The notes: a model not told the origin generated them from the sequence alone. Numbered from the stretch's first letter, positions 1 to 8,824 are shown. The stretch: DNA of 34,272 nucleotides from an uncultured Kiritimatiellota bacterium (GCA_944391065.1 CALXSH010000017.1:1-34272); one strand, 5' to 3'. Numbers and translations: made by a program.

Positions 1-35
1 AAGAAAGCCTCCGGCGGTTTGCCGGAGGCTTTCTT
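1..35. terminator. Intrinsic terminator, bidirectional
   Basis: A perfect 15-base inverted repeat (AAGAAAGCCTCCGGC and its complement) surrounds a 5-base loop. The ends are A-rich and T-rich, so it can work in both directions. It lies 25 bases beyond the stop codon of the minus-strand ABC exporter operon and most likely ends that transcript. It may also serve a plus-strand gene left of the window. Confidence 0.85.
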
Positions 36-59
36 CGTATCGGGGGCCGGGAGCGGGCC

Positions 60-1301
60 TCAGGGATTTTCGTCGCGCACAGGGGAGAGCGCGCCGACGA
101 GGGAACAGAGGAGGACCCAGGGCACGGCGGAGCGGACGAGGAAGCCCGCCAGCGCGCCGATCGGCAGGGCTTCGCCGGCGGTGAGCGCGTAGAGCGGATT
201 GAGCGCCCGCAGTGCGCGGAAGGGCATGGCCAGGAAGGAGGAGACGGCGGCGCTGACCTGCGACCAGAGATTGGCGGTCTCCTCGGCGACGGTCGTGGCG
301 GGCGCGAGCGAGGCGGCGGCCACGGCAAGCGCGGCCAGCGTGCCGGTGAAGAGGGTGACGGGCAGGGAGAGGCAGCTCCCCAGAGCGGCGCCGAGGGCGG
401 AGGCCATGGCGAGGACCAGTAAGGCAAAGAGGCAGAAGCGGACCGTATTGGAGGCCGCGGAGATGCCGGGCAGGAGGAGACGGACGTTCTCGTATTCCCG
501 GAAGATGACACTCGCGCCGGGTTCATGATCGAGACGGCAGAGTTCGACCGTGACGGGTTCGCCGGGGCGGACGAAACCCTCGGGGATGGGCAGGGCGATG
601 CCGCTCTCGCGGACGTCGGCGAGGAGGGTGGTCTCCTCGCGGCCGCCGCATCGGAGCGTGACGCCCAGGCGAAGGGCGCCGCGGGCGCCGAAGAAGGGGG
701 CGCCGTCGAGACGGAAGAGACCGCCGGAGGGTTCGTCGACCCGAGGGGTGAAGGTGTAGGTGCGCGGTTCGTCGGGCGCGAGGGTGGTAAACCGGGCGCG
801 GATGGCCTCGTCGACGGCGCGGAGGAGACGGGCCTCGGAGACGCCTTCGGGGACGCGGCCCTGGGCGCGGAGCAATTCGAGCTCCCCGCGGGCGAGGGCC
901 TCCGTCGAGGGCAGGTCGGGGGCGACAAGGCGGCGGCCGGCCGGGAAGTCTCGGGGCATGAGCAGGAGGGCATTGACGGCAGCCATCGTCAGCAGGAGCG
1001 GCAGCGTGCCGGCCCAGCGGCCCCACCAGAGGACCCAGGGGCAGTGGGGTTTGGTGAAGGTCAGGGTGAGCCGGTGGCGTTCGCGGTCCAGAGCGTAGGC
1101 CGTGCCGCCGGCCCAGAGGGCCATGACGGTCTGGATAGCCCAGAGGAGGGAGAGGCCGTAACCCGCCCGGACGGTCGCCTCGGGACCGAACCCCGGAATG
1201 ACGAGGAGGCAGACGGCGGCCGTCACGACGGCGGCGGCGAGCGTCGGCCCGCGGCTGACGCGCTTCCACCCCAGGACAATCTCGGCAATCAGAAGCTTCA
1301 T
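60..1301 (-). CDS. ABC-2 type exporter permease with large extracytoplasmic domain
   Basis: A 413-residue membrane protein, the last gene of a three-gene exporter operon. Hydrophobic segments lie near residues 20-36, 46-66 and 93-113. A soluble, probably extracytoplasmic stretch of about 170 residues follows (roughly 115-285), then further segments near 288-340 and 380-405. The region after the second segment (LTFTKP...VLWWGRWAG) resembles the coupling region of ABC-2 permeases of the NosY type, where it reads like 'TRPVSR...GKW'. Its ATG overlaps the TGA of the ATPase gene by 4 bases, so the two are translationally coupled. The substrate cannot be read from the sequence. The class is supported by context more than by any strong motif. 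Confidence 0.75.
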   Translation of the reverse strand: MKLLIAEIVLGWKRVSRGPTLAAAVVTAAVCLLVIPGFGPEATVRAGYGLSLLWAIQTVMALWAGGTAYALDRERHRLTLTFTKPHCPWVLWWGRWAGTLPLLLTMAAVNALLLMPRDFPAGRRLVAPDLPSTEALARGELELLRAQGRVPEGVSEARLLRAVDEAIRARFTTLAPDEPRTYTFTPRVDEPSGGLFRLDGAPFFGARGALRLGVTLRCGGREETTLLADVRESGIALPIPEGFVRPGEPVTVELCRLDHEPGASVIFREYENVRLLLPGISAASNTVRFCLFALLVLAMASALGAALGSCLSLPVTLFTGTLAALAVAAASLAPATTVAEETANLWSQVSAAVSSFLAMPFRALRALNPLYALTAGEALPIGALAGFLVRSAVPWVLLCSLVGALSPVRDENP

Positions 1302-2077
1302 GGCGCGTCGGAATCCAGCCAGGCCACGCCGCCGGCCGCGGTAAGGGGCGGGACGCCGCCGTCACGGTCGAGGGTCTGCAGGAAGAAGGTTTCGAGCGAG
1401 GTGCCGAGGCCGGCGACGTCGCCCTGGGCCCTGGCCTCGCCGCGGCTCATGATGAGGATGCGGTCGCAGCAGTCCTGGACGTCGGCCAGGAGATGCGAAC
1501 TCATCAGGACGGCGATGCCGCGCTCCTTCAGCCCGAGAATCAGATCTTTGGTTTCGCGGGTGCCGATGGGGTCGAGGCCGGAGGTGGGTTCGTCGAGGAT
1601 GAGGAGACGGGGATTATTGATCAGGGCCTGGGCGAGGCCGACGCGGCGGGTCATGCCCTTGGAGAAGGTGCCGACCTTGCGGTCGGCGGCATGTTCGATG
1701 CCGGTGAGTCTGAGCAGGTCGGCGATGCGGGTCTTCAGCACAGCCCCCGAGAGCCCGAAGAGACGGCCGTAGTAGGTGAGGGTCTCACGGGGCGTGAGGA
1801 AGGGATGGAGATAGGTGATCTCGGGGAGATAGCCCGTGCCGGCATGGGCCGTGCGGCTGCCGGGCGCGGCGCCGAGCACACGGACGGTGCCGCTGTCGGG
1901 CCGCAGGAGCCCCAGGAGCATCTTGATGGTGGTGCTCTTGCCGCACCCATTGGGTCCGAGGAGACCGAAGACCTCGCCGGCGGCCACATCAAAGGTGATG
2001 CCGCGCACGGCCTCGACCGTGGGACGTTTCCAAAAATCGCGGAAGGTCTTCCGCAGTCCTTCGACTTCAAGTACCAC
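1298..2077 (-). CDS. ABC transporter ATP-binding protein
   Basis: A 259-residue ATPase subunit. It has Walker A GPNGCGKST (residues 41-49), the signature FSKGM (138-142, a form common in ABC-2 exporters), Walker B LLILDEP (158-164) and the D-loop SGLD just after. The GTG start at 2077 is chosen because AAGGAGG lies 7 bases upstream, overlapping the TAA of the preceding gene, and homology begins there with a β-strand (VLEVEGLRKTF). The open frame continues upstream to 3037 but only as a shadow of the neighbouring permease. It should pair with the two flanking membrane proteins to energise export of an unknown substrate. Confidence 0.93.
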   Translation of the reverse strand: MVLEVEGLRKTFRDFWKRPTVEAVRGITFDVAAGEVFGLLGPNGCGKSTTIKMLLGLLRPDSGTVRVLGAAPGSRTAHAGTGYLPEITYLHPFLTPRETLTYYGRLFGLSGAVLKTRIADLLRLTGIEHAADRKVGTFSKGMTRRVGLAQALINNPRLLILDEPTSGLDPIGTRETKDLILGLKERGIAVLMSSHLLADVQDCCDRILIMSRGEARAQGDVAGLGTSLETFFLQTLDRDGGVPPLTAAGGVAWLDSDAP

Positions 2078-2088
2078 CGAGGGCCTCC

Positions 2089-2958
2089 TTATCCCAGTTC
2101 GCGGCCGCAGAGCAGCCGATACCCGCACCATCCGAAAAAGAGCAGCGCCGCCGCGGTCTGCGGCACCAGCAGGGCCAGCGTCCGCCCCGGCACCGCCCCG
2201 CCGCCGGCCAGCGCGTCCAGCGGCAGATAGGCCGCCCCGCCGAAGAAGAGCATCCCGCACGCCGCCAGCACCAGCGAAAGCCCCACCGTCAGCCCCGGCG
2301 GACAGCGCACCGCCGCGGCCAAGGCAAACTGCATCACCTGCACCACCGCCAGACCGATCGCGACGAGGGCCGTCAGACTGCCCCAATGCAGGGGACGCCT
2401 GAAGAAGAGCACGACGACCCAGAGGAGCAGAGCCATGAGGAGATTGGCCGAGAGGGCGAAGCGGCCGCGGAAGAAACGGTTGTAAAGGGCCGCCAGGACG
2501 AGGGCCGCGACGGGCACCGAGGCAAGCCCCAACGCCACGGGGACGCTCTGCCCATAGGTGCCGCCGCTGTGATAGCGCGGCGAGGCGGCCTCCGCCAGGA
2601 GCGTCGCCGCGCCCTGCGTGAGCCCGTAGAGCATCAGCACCGCCAGCAGCCCAACCGCGTGACCGAGGAGCCAGAGGCCGCGGCCGACAGGCTTGACCAA
2701 CGCCGCCGCGGCCGTGCCGTCGGTCAGCGTCCGCCACAGCCGCCCCGCCCCGCCGGCCGCCAGCAGCAGGCCGAAGAGGAAAGCCGTCGCCAACCCGCAG
2801 TCGCGCGCCAGGCGGCCGTCCTCGGTGAAGCGCTGAAACTGAAAAAGCGGCAACAGCAGCGTCGTCGCCGACGACGCCAGAAAGAGCAGCACCGTCACCG
2901 GATGCTCCAACGTCTCCAAGGCCACCACCGTGGCCACAGCTCGCAGTTTTCTCAACAT
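2089..2958 (-). CDS. Membrane protein of ABC-2 exporter (permease-like)
   Basis: A 289-residue, strongly hydrophobic protein and first gene of the exporter operon. About six to eight membrane segments can be picked out (for example near residues 20-38, 55-72, 90-110, 150-165, 180-198, 210-230). Its stop (TAA) forms part of the ribosome binding site of the ATPase gene. The start at 2958 (MLRKLRAV) is preferred because an earlier ATG at 3018 would add a charged, non-conserved stretch with no ribosome binding site. A TACAAT hexamer 7 bases before the 2958 ATG could be a -10 box giving a leaderless message, but no good -35 is visible. Family assignment rests on hydrophobicity and operon context. 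Confidence 0.7.
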   Translation of the reverse strand: MLRKLRAVATVVALETLEHPVTVLLFLASSATTLLLPLFQFQRFTEDGRLARDCGLATAFLFGLLLAAGGAGRLWRTLTDGTAAAALVKPVGRGLWLLGHAVGLLAVLMLYGLTQGAATLLAEAASPRYHSGGTYGQSVPVALGLASVPVAALVLAALYNRFFRGRFALSANLLMALLLWVVVLFFRRPLHWGSLTALVAIGLAVVQVMQFALAAAVRCPPGLTVGLSLVLAACGMLFFGGAAYLPLDALAGGGAVPGRTLALLVPQTAAALLFFGWCGYRLLCGRELG

Positions 2959-3011
2959 CCCCGCGATTGTACCAAAACCGCCCCACCCCTTCCCCCTCTG
3001 CCGCTCCCGGG

Positions 3012-3040
3012 GTGACATGGGAAAACATTTTTGCCATACT
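3012..3040 (+). promoter_or_regulatory. Promoter for the FGE-like/InlB-repeat gene
   Basis: -35 GTGACA (3012-3017), 17-base spacer, -10 CATACT (3035-3040), preceded by TTTTTGC. AGGAGG (3054-3059) then lies 5 bases before the ATG at 3065. The -10 form matches that of argJ in this window. Confidence 0.65.
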
Positions 3041-3064
3041 GGTGGTTCAATCTAGGAGGACGCC

Positions 3065-6001
3065 ATGCATTTGCCCCGTATTCTGACTGCCCTCACCCTC
3101 TCCGCCCTGGCCCTGCCGGCCTTGGCTGCCGACTATCTCGTCTACACCCTCGGCGACACCTCCGCCGAACTCGTCACCGATCCTTATGCCGACGGCAAAT
3201 CCATCGACGATTACCGCGGCGCCACCATGCTCTTCATCAAATCGCCAGACAACATCTGGCTCGGCGCCCTTGAAGTGACCGAACAGCAGGCCAAGACCAT
3301 GGAGTGGATCAACACGTTTACTGGCGAAGGCAAAACGGCCTACGCCCGCGCTTCCGGACCGGCCATTCCGAACCTTCCCCAGAATATCCTCCGCTTCCCA
3401 ACCGCCAGCGAGCTCAAAAACGCGTGGTCCGATACCCCGCTTTTCGAAAATACAGATAGGGAGAGGTTGAAAGAACGGTACAACCTGCAGTACGGCTCGA
3501 GTTCCACGCCGCCGGCCGCCTGGGGTACACCTGACCCTGATGGACGGGGATACTATGATCTCCTGGGCAATGTGGCCGAATATGCTTCAGACACAGGGAA
3601 ATTCATCGGCGGATGCCATACCACAGCATACAACTCCAACAAAAACAACTTCGAGACAACGCCCATCAATAACAACACCTGCGGCTTCCGTTTGGTATAC
3701 GCCGGGCAGGTCGGCAAGACCTACACGGTCACGGTCCGCATCGGAGATGACGACAAGCCTGTCGGAAGCTATGTTGCCGGAACCGAAGTCGACGTTTCCG
3801 AGTATCTGACCGCCCCGGACGAAGACCACTACATCGACTCGGTGACCGTCGAGCCGCCGACACTTGAGATTTCCCCGGAGGGTGTCTTTGCCATGCCGGC
3901 CGAGGATGTCACGCTGACCTGCGTCGTGAAGCCCTACTACACCGTCACGACCGTCCTGACGTACGGCAGCGAAGCCCCCGTCGAATCCGCCGCCAAACAC
4001 AAAGCCGGCGACACCATTGCACTCCCGGAACTCAAATCCGGCTATCGGCTCTGCCAGCCGCCTGCCGTTTCTACCAAGACGGAGCCGCCCGCATCCGTCG
4101 CGACGGCGGAGGACGGCTCCTTCACGATGCCGGAGGCCAATGTCCTGGCGGAGTACGCGGCGAAGCCCTACGTCACGCTGACGGTAACAGGCGGCACGGC
4201 CTCCGAAACGGAGCCTTTTATGGGCTCCAGCGTCACGCTGACGCCGACGCCGGGGCCCCACCAGGTGCTCAAAGCATGGAGCGTCGTCCCCTCCGGCCTC
4301 ACGCTGAAGGACAACACCCTGACCGTCCCGGCCGACTCCGGCACGGTCACGCCCGGCGCCTCCTACACCGTAACGGCAACGTTTGAAACGGCGCCGCGCA
4401 TTCTGGTCTACGGCGGCACCGTTACGGTCGGCTCCGCCGAAGACGACCTCGGCAACGGCTATTACCGCGTCAACGCCAAACTGACCTTTTCCGCGGCCAC
4501 GCCGGCGGGATGCACCTTCAAGGGCTGGCGGACGGACGACTCCGCCCCCCCCCGGACCGACAATGCCTACACCGTTCTCAGCTCAGACGTCAACCGGACC
4601 AAGACCTTCACCGCCGTCTTCGAGATTTCCGACACCGCCGTCGGCGGGGAGGCGACGCTGCACTTCGGCCTCGACGAAAACGGCGCAGCCTACGACAACT
4701 TCGGTTACAAGGCAGAATCAGAGAGCAAAGGCACGACCAACATTCTGCATTACCCCGTCTATACGGAAGAGACCGGAGATTACGCGCTCTTCACGCTGAC
4801 CGGAGAGGGCTCGCTCGCCTTCAGCGACACCCTGCCGACAGGCGGCGACGACGATAAGCCCTCCCCTGCCACAACCTCCGTATTGCCGCTGAAACGTGTC
4901 AAACCCGCCGAGGGAGCGCCCTTCTATCTCGGCGTCTACGAGACCTCCAATGCGCACGTCGCCTACCTCTTTGGCGGGAAAAACCCCGATGATGCAGATT
5001 ACGACACCGCCAAGAAAACGGAATATGATGGACATACCGGAAATGCATACGCCTACGTCATGGAAGGCAATGACCGCGATTGGGTTCGTGGCCCCTTTGC
5101 GGGTGATACACCAGCCGTGCTGCAAAAGCTGGACGAGCGCTTCTTGACAGCTCTCAACACGATCTCCCGCCTGCCGACAAAAGAAGAAATTATTGCCGCA
5201 GCCGGGAAGGGTGCCACACTGGACCTTGACGAAGAAGGCAAAAAAAGGATTCAGAAAAGCATGGTGAATTCGCCCGGCACGTCGTTTTATACGGCCTCCG
5301 GAGTCGCCGTCAACGTTGATGGAAAGGTCGTCGACCCCTACGGCTTTTACAATATGTGGGGTAACTATCTCGAATCTCTCGGCGACGGCACTGCCACAGG
5401 CGGCAAAAAGCGGGCCGGCGTCACCGGCGGTTACGCCTCAAACATCTTCAATGAATGTAATACCAAGTTTTCAGACCCAGCGCCCCGCGCGTGGGCCATT
5501 TCATTCCGCCCGCTGATACCGGTAACGAAACCGATCGCCGTCACCGTCAGGATCGGCGAAAACGAGACGACGGTCCAGCTGCTTCCGGGGAAAACCATCG
5601 TCCGAGAGAATGAGGCCCCCGTCCTGGCCGGTTATGAATTCCAGGGGTGGCAGTGGTCGGACGGCACATCGGTGACGGCGGAGACGACGGCCGCGGCCGA
5701 GGACGACGGGAAGACGCTGGAAGCCGTCTTTACGCCCCGCTCGCTCCGTGAGATTGCCATGACGTATGAAGGCTGCACAGGGCCTGAAAAACTGGTTGCG
5801 GGCTCGTCCACGACGGTCTACACCGAGGGCGCGATCGCCGCCTTCTCCGTGACGGAAGGGCTGACGGCCGAGCCCAATGCCGACGGCACCGCACTGACGG
5901 TGACGGCGCCGGCCGACAGCGCGCTGACGGAGGCAAAGGTGACCGTCACGCTGAAAGACGGGACTCCGGCCAAGCCGGGCTACCGGTTCCGGCTGCGGTG
6001 A
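3065..6001 (+). CDS. Secreted protein with two FGE/SUMF1-like domains and InlB-type repeats
   Basis: 978 residues with an N-terminal signal peptide (residues 1-21, cleavage near ALA-A). Residues about 50-215 read as a formylglycine-generating-enzyme-like fold: LGALEVTEQQ, RFPTASELKNAW, GYYDLLGNVAEY and a closing CGFRLVY. A second degenerate copy spans about 610-770 (YLGVYETSN, SRLPTKEEI, DPYGFYNMWGNYLES, GGYASN, AISFRPL). Between and after them lie β-rich repeats ending in forms like GYEFQGWQWSDGT and TFKGWRTDDS...FTAVFE, typical of InlB B-repeat/'bacterial repeat' modules. I see no convincing catalytic cysteine pair, so it is likely an adhesion or carbohydrate-associated protein rather than an active enzyme. 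A run of nine C (4545-4553) lies inside the frame. The gene is alone, with its own promoter and terminator. Confidence 0.85.
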   Translation: MHLPRILTALTLSALALPALAADYLVYTLGDTSAELVTDPYADGKSIDDYRGATMLFIKSPDNIWLGALEVTEQQAKTMEWINTFTGEGKTAYARASGPAIPNLPQNILRFPTASELKNAWSDTPLFENTDRERLKERYNLQYGSSSTPPAAWGTPDPDGRGYYDLLGNVAEYASDTGKFIGGCHTTAYNSNKNNFETTPINNNTCGFRLVYAGQVGKTYTVTVRIGDDDKPVGSYVAGTEVDVSEYLTAPDEDHYIDSVTVEPPTLEISPEGVFAMPAEDVTLTCVVKPYYTVTTVLTYGSEAPVESAAKHKAGDTIALPELKSGYRLCQPPAVSTKTEPPASVATAEDGSFTMPEANVLAEYAAKPYVTLTVTGGTASETEPFMGSSVTLTPTPGPHQVLKAWSVVPSGLTLKDNTLTVPADSGTVTPGASYTVTATFETAPRILVYGGTVTVGSAEDDLGNGYYRVNAKLTFSAATPAGCTFKGWRTDDSAPPRTDNAYTVLSSDVNRTKTFTAVFEISDTAVGGEATLHFGLDENGAAYDNFGYKAESESKGTTNILHYPVYTEETGDYALFTLTGEGSLAFSDTLPTGGDDDKPSPATTSVLPLKRVKPAEGAPFYLGVYETSNAHVAYLFGGKNPDDADYDTAKKTEYDGHTGNAYAYVMEGNDRDWVRGPFAGDTPAVLQKLDERFLTALNTISRLPTKEEIIAAAGKGATLDLDEEGKKRIQKSMVNSPGTSFYTASGVAVNVDGKVVDPYGFYNMWGNYLESLGDGTATGGKKRAGVTGGYASNIFNECNTKFSDPAPRAWAISFRPLIPVTKPIAVTVRIGENETTVQLLPGKTIVRENEAPVLAGYEFQGWQWSDGTSVTAETTAAAEDDGKTLEAVFTPRSLREIAMTYEGCTGPEKLVAGSSTTVYTEGAIAAFSVTEGLTAEPNADGTALTVTAPADSALTEAKVTVTLKDGTPAKPGYRFRLR

Positions 6002-6025
6002 GGTCCGAAGCGGCAGCGGTTCCGA

Positions 6026-6059
6026 AAAGAGCGGGCGGCCCGAAGGCCGCCCGCTCTTT
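6026..6059. terminator. Bidirectional intrinsic terminator
   Basis: A perfect 15-base stem (AAAGAGCGGGCGGCC and its complement) closes a CGAA loop. It has A and T runs on either side and sits between the convergent stop codons at 6001 and 6065. It can end both the plus-strand secreted-protein gene and the minus-strand uvrB operon. Confidence 0.9.
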
Positions 6060-6064
6060 GTGTG

Positions 6065-8137
6065 TCAGGGTTCGGCTTCGATCTGCCGCCGGAGCATGCG
6101 CAGTTCGTCGCGCAGGAGCGCGGCGCGTTCGAATTCCAGGGCTTCGGCGGCTTGGCGCATCTCCTGCTCGACCTGGCGGGCAGCAGCGATGAGTTCGTCG
6201 CGCGAACCGCGTTCGGCCACGGTGCCCCAGTCGATGCGCACCTCGTCCGGGCCCTCGGAGCCCTTTTTCTTCCGGCTGCCGCGGGAGGCGCCTCCGCCGG
6301 GGGTATTTTCCGCCTGAAGGTCTTCATTGATGGCGCGGCGGACGCTCTGGGGGACGAGACCGTGTGCCGCGTTGTATGCCTGCTGACGGGCGCGGTGGTC
6401 CTCGGTGACGGCTTTGACGGCCAGAATGGCGGGCGTCATCGTGTCGGCGTAGAGAATGACGCGGCCGTCGACGTTGCGGGCGCAGCGGCCGGCAGTCTGA
6501 ATGAGCGAGGTTTCGCTGCGGAGGAAGCCCTCTTTGTCGGCGTCGAGGATGGCGACGCGGGTGACTTCGGGCAGGTCGAGCCCTTCGCGGAGGAGGTTGA
6601 CGCCGATGACGGCATCGATGTCGCCTCTGCGCAGGCGGGCCAGAATGTCGACGCGGCCGATGGCGTCGATGTCGGAGTGAAGGTATTCGCTGCGGATGCC
6701 GATGTCGGCGAGATATTGGGAGAGATCCTCGCAGGAGCGCTTGGTGAGGGCGGCGACGAGGGTGCGCCCGCCGCGCTCGGTGTTGGCCCGGATTTCCTCG
6801 ATGAGGTCGTCGACCTGCCCGGCCAGCGGACGGATGTCGATGACGGGGTCGAGGAGGCCGGTCGGGCGGATGACCTGCTCGGCCTCGACTTCGGCCACGG
6901 AGCGTTCGTAGGGGCCGGGGGTGGCGGTGGTGTAGAGGACGCGGGGGACGCGGGCCTCGAATTCGTCGAAGGTGAGGGGCCGATTGTCCTTGGCGGAGGG
7001 GAGGCGGAAGCCGTTGTCGACGAGCACCTGTTTGCGGGCCTGGTCACCATTGTACATGGCGCGGATCTGAGGCAGGGTGACGTGGCTTTCGTCAATGATG
7101 CAGAGGAAGTCGGGGCCGAAGTAATCGATGAGCGTCGGCGGGGGCACGCCGGGGCCGCGCCCGGCGAGGGGGGCCGAATAATTTTCGATGCCGGTGCAGT
7201 AGCCCATCTCGGCGAGCATGGCCAGGTCGTACTCGGTGCGCTGGCGAAGGCGCTGCTCCTCGAGGAGTTTGCCGTCACGGTCGAGCTCCTCCAGGCGTTC
7301 GGTGAGTTCGGCGCGGATACGGCCGACACCGGTGAGGAGCTGGCTGCGGGGCATGACGAACTGCTTGGCGGGGGAGATGAGGCAGGAGGGGAGACGGGCG
7401 ACGGTTTTGCCCGTCGTGGCGTTAATGGACCGGAGTTCCTCGATTTCGTCGCCGAAGAAGGTGACGCGGATGCCTTCGGTGGAGTAGGCCGGAAAGATGT
7501 CGAGGGCCTCGCCGCGCATGCGGAAGACGCCGGGGCGGGGTTCGTAATCGTTGCGCTGGTACTGGATTTCGACGAGCTGGGCGGCGAGTGCCTCGCGGGA
7601 GATTTCCATGCCCTCGCGGAGGGAGATCATGAGGCCGCGGTAATCCTCGGGGGAGACAAGGCCGTAAATGCAGGAGACGGAGGCGACGATGATGACGTCT
7701 TTGCGGCCGAGAAGGCTGTGGGAGGCGGCCAGGCGGAAGCGCTCGAGGTCCTCATTGATGCTGGCATCCTTCTCGATATAAGTATCGGTCTGGGGGAGGT
7801 AGGCCTCGGGCTGGTAGTAGTCGTAGTAGGAGATGAAGTATTCGACGGCGTTGTCGGGGAAGAAGGCCTTGAGCTCGGCATAGAGCTGGGCAGCCAGGGT
7901 TTTGTTGTGGGAGATGACGAGGGTGGGCTTGCGGCAGCGGGCAATGATGTTGGCCATCGTGAACGTCTTGCCGGAACCCGTCACGCCGCGCAGAATGGCG
8001 CGGCGTGCGCCCTTTTCAAATCCCCGGACCAGCGCGTCAATGGCTTCGGGCTGGTCGCCCATGGGCGAGAAGGGCGCGCTCAGCCGGAAGTCGGCCGGCG
8101 CGGAGGAGACTTCGTTCTCAAACCGGGTTTCAAGCAT
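6065..8137 (-). CDS. uvrB: Excinuclease ABC subunit B (UvrB)
   Basis: 690 residues, the normal UvrB length. UvrB is the damage-verification helicase of nucleotide excision repair, loaded by UvrA and then binding the UvrC nuclease. Seen here: N-terminal FSPMGDQPEAI, Walker A GVTGSGKT (residues 51-58), the β-hairpin region YYDYYQPEAYLPQTDTY, the helicase DESH box, and a C-terminal UVR motif (ALEFERAALLRDELRML) that contacts UvrC. The gene begins 8 bases after the stop of the nitroreductase-like gene, with which it is probably co-transcribed. No uvrA or uvrC is present in the window. Confidence 0.98.
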   Translation of the reverse strand: MLETRFENEVSSAPADFRLSAPFSPMGDQPEAIDALVRGFEKGARRAILRGVTGSGKTFTMANIIARCRKPTLVISHNKTLAAQLYAELKAFFPDNAVEYFISYYDYYQPEAYLPQTDTYIEKDASINEDLERFRLAASHSLLGRKDVIIVASVSCIYGLVSPEDYRGLMISLREGMEISREALAAQLVEIQYQRNDYEPRPGVFRMRGEALDIFPAYSTEGIRVTFFGDEIEELRSINATTGKTVARLPSCLISPAKQFVMPRSQLLTGVGRIRAELTERLEELDRDGKLLEEQRLRQRTEYDLAMLAEMGYCTGIENYSAPLAGRGPGVPPPTLIDYFGPDFLCIIDESHVTLPQIRAMYNGDQARKQVLVDNGFRLPSAKDNRPLTFDEFEARVPRVLYTTATPGPYERSVAEVEAEQVIRPTGLLDPVIDIRPLAGQVDDLIEEIRANTERGGRTLVAALTKRSCEDLSQYLADIGIRSEYLHSDIDAIGRVDILARLRRGDIDAVIGVNLLREGLDLPEVTRVAILDADKEGFLRSETSLIQTAGRCARNVDGRVILYADTMTPAILAVKAVTEDHRARQQAYNAAHGLVPQSVRRAINEDLQAENTPGGGASRGSRKKKGSEGPDEVRIDWGTVAERGSRDELIAAARQVEQEMRQAAEALEFERAALLRDELRMLRRQIEAEP

Positions 8138-8145
8138 GACGCGGA

Positions 8146-8730
8146 TCAGCGGATGCCGATTTTCTGGGCGTACAGGACCTCATCCTCGCCGCAGCCGAGG
8201 ACGGCGGCGACGCGCCTGCGGTCGACGGTACCGAGGAAGACGGTCCCCCACCCTTCGGAGGCGCACCACAGGTAGACGTTCTGCCCGACGAACCCGGCAT
8301 CGACGACGGCGCTTTCGCGCTTCTGGGCGTCACGGTCGTAGTGGAGGATCAGGTAGACGGAGGCATCGCCGCGGAGGGTATCGAGCGTGTCGTCAGTCTC
8401 GACGCGGGTGAGGGTATTGGCCTTGGCGTCGTAGGTGAAGACGCCGTCGGCCGTAGCGACGGCCAGCTCAATCTCCTGGCAGTTGCGCGCGGAGGGAGCG
8501 GTGCGTTTGCCGTCGGGACGGGTGACGCCGTTGGCGGCCCAGAGCAGGTCGGCAAGCTGCTGCAGGGTGGGTTTGACGGCGTCGGGGAACTTACGCTCGG
8601 TCCGGCGGGCGCTAAGGGCCTCGGCGAGCGGCATCCCGCCGGTCTTGCGAGGCGCGGGGAGGGTGAGGGTCTCGGCGGCCAACGGAAGGACGGCGCAGAG
8701 GGCGAGCAGGGCGAAGAGGGACTGCTTCAT
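8146..8730 (-). CDS. Exported nitroreductase-family (SagB-like) protein
   Basis: 194 residues. Residues 1-19 form a hydrophobic signal peptide ending AAE, unusual because most nitroreductases are cytoplasmic FMN enzymes. After it, ALSARRTERKF (residues 38-48) matches the N-terminal FMN-phosphate contact of the family. RTAPSARNCQEIELAV (76-91) and the C-terminal AGFVGQNVYLWCASEGWGTV stretch are typical of the SagB/nitroreductase fold. AGGAGA lies 6 bases before the ATG. It is the first gene of a unit with uvrB. The substrate is unknown, and how FMN would be acquired outside the cytoplasm cannot be judged from sequence. Confidence 0.85.
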   Translation of the reverse strand: MKQSLFALLALCAVLPLAAETLTLPAPRKTGGMPLAEALSARRTERKFPDAVKPTLQQLADLLWAANGVTRPDGKRTAPSARNCQEIELAVATADGVFTYDAKANTLTRVETDDTLDTLRGDASVYLILHYDRDAQKRESAVVDAGFVGQNVYLWCASEGWGTVFLGTVDRRRVAAVLGCGEDEVLYAQKIGIR

Positions 8731-8765
8731 GATTGTCTCCTGTATGGGGGTGGTATCGCCCCATC

Positions 8766-8793
8766 AGTATACCATGTCGGTCACAGGGCACAA
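8766..8793 (-). promoter_or_regulatory. Promoter for nitroreductase-uvrB unit
   Basis: On the minus strand: -35 TTGTGC (8788-8793), 16-base spacer, -10 TATACT (8766-8771), 35 bases before the start codon. The -35 box overlaps the U-tract of the upstream rpsG terminator. Confidence 0.6.
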
Positions 8794-8824
8794 AAAAAGA
8801 CCGCCGGTCGGAACCGTACGGTCT
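8792..8824 (-). terminator. Terminator of rpsL-rpsG
   Basis: Minus-strand hairpin AGACCG/CGGTCT with an inner CGGT-TCCG-ACCG stem (8798-8824), followed by a run of seven T (8792-8798). It lies 25 bases after the rpsG stop codon. Confidence 0.88.

Noticed and set aside
1298..3037. 579-codon frame joining the ABC ATPase to an upstream extension
   Set aside because: Homology and a ribosome binding site start at 2077. The upstream part lies over the permease gene in another frame and reads as Gly/Arg/Ala-rich shadow.
6062..8275. Long plus-strand open frame (737 codons) opposite uvrB
   Set aside because: It mirrors uvrB codon by codon, is rich in Gly/Ala/Asp/Val as expected of the complement of a GC-rich gene, has no ribosome binding site and no domain. 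The same applies to long frames opposite purH-like (11157-12566), trpB/trpF (19781-21352), trpC/trpD (22150-23409), trpE (23910-25481) and ftsW (33377-34189).
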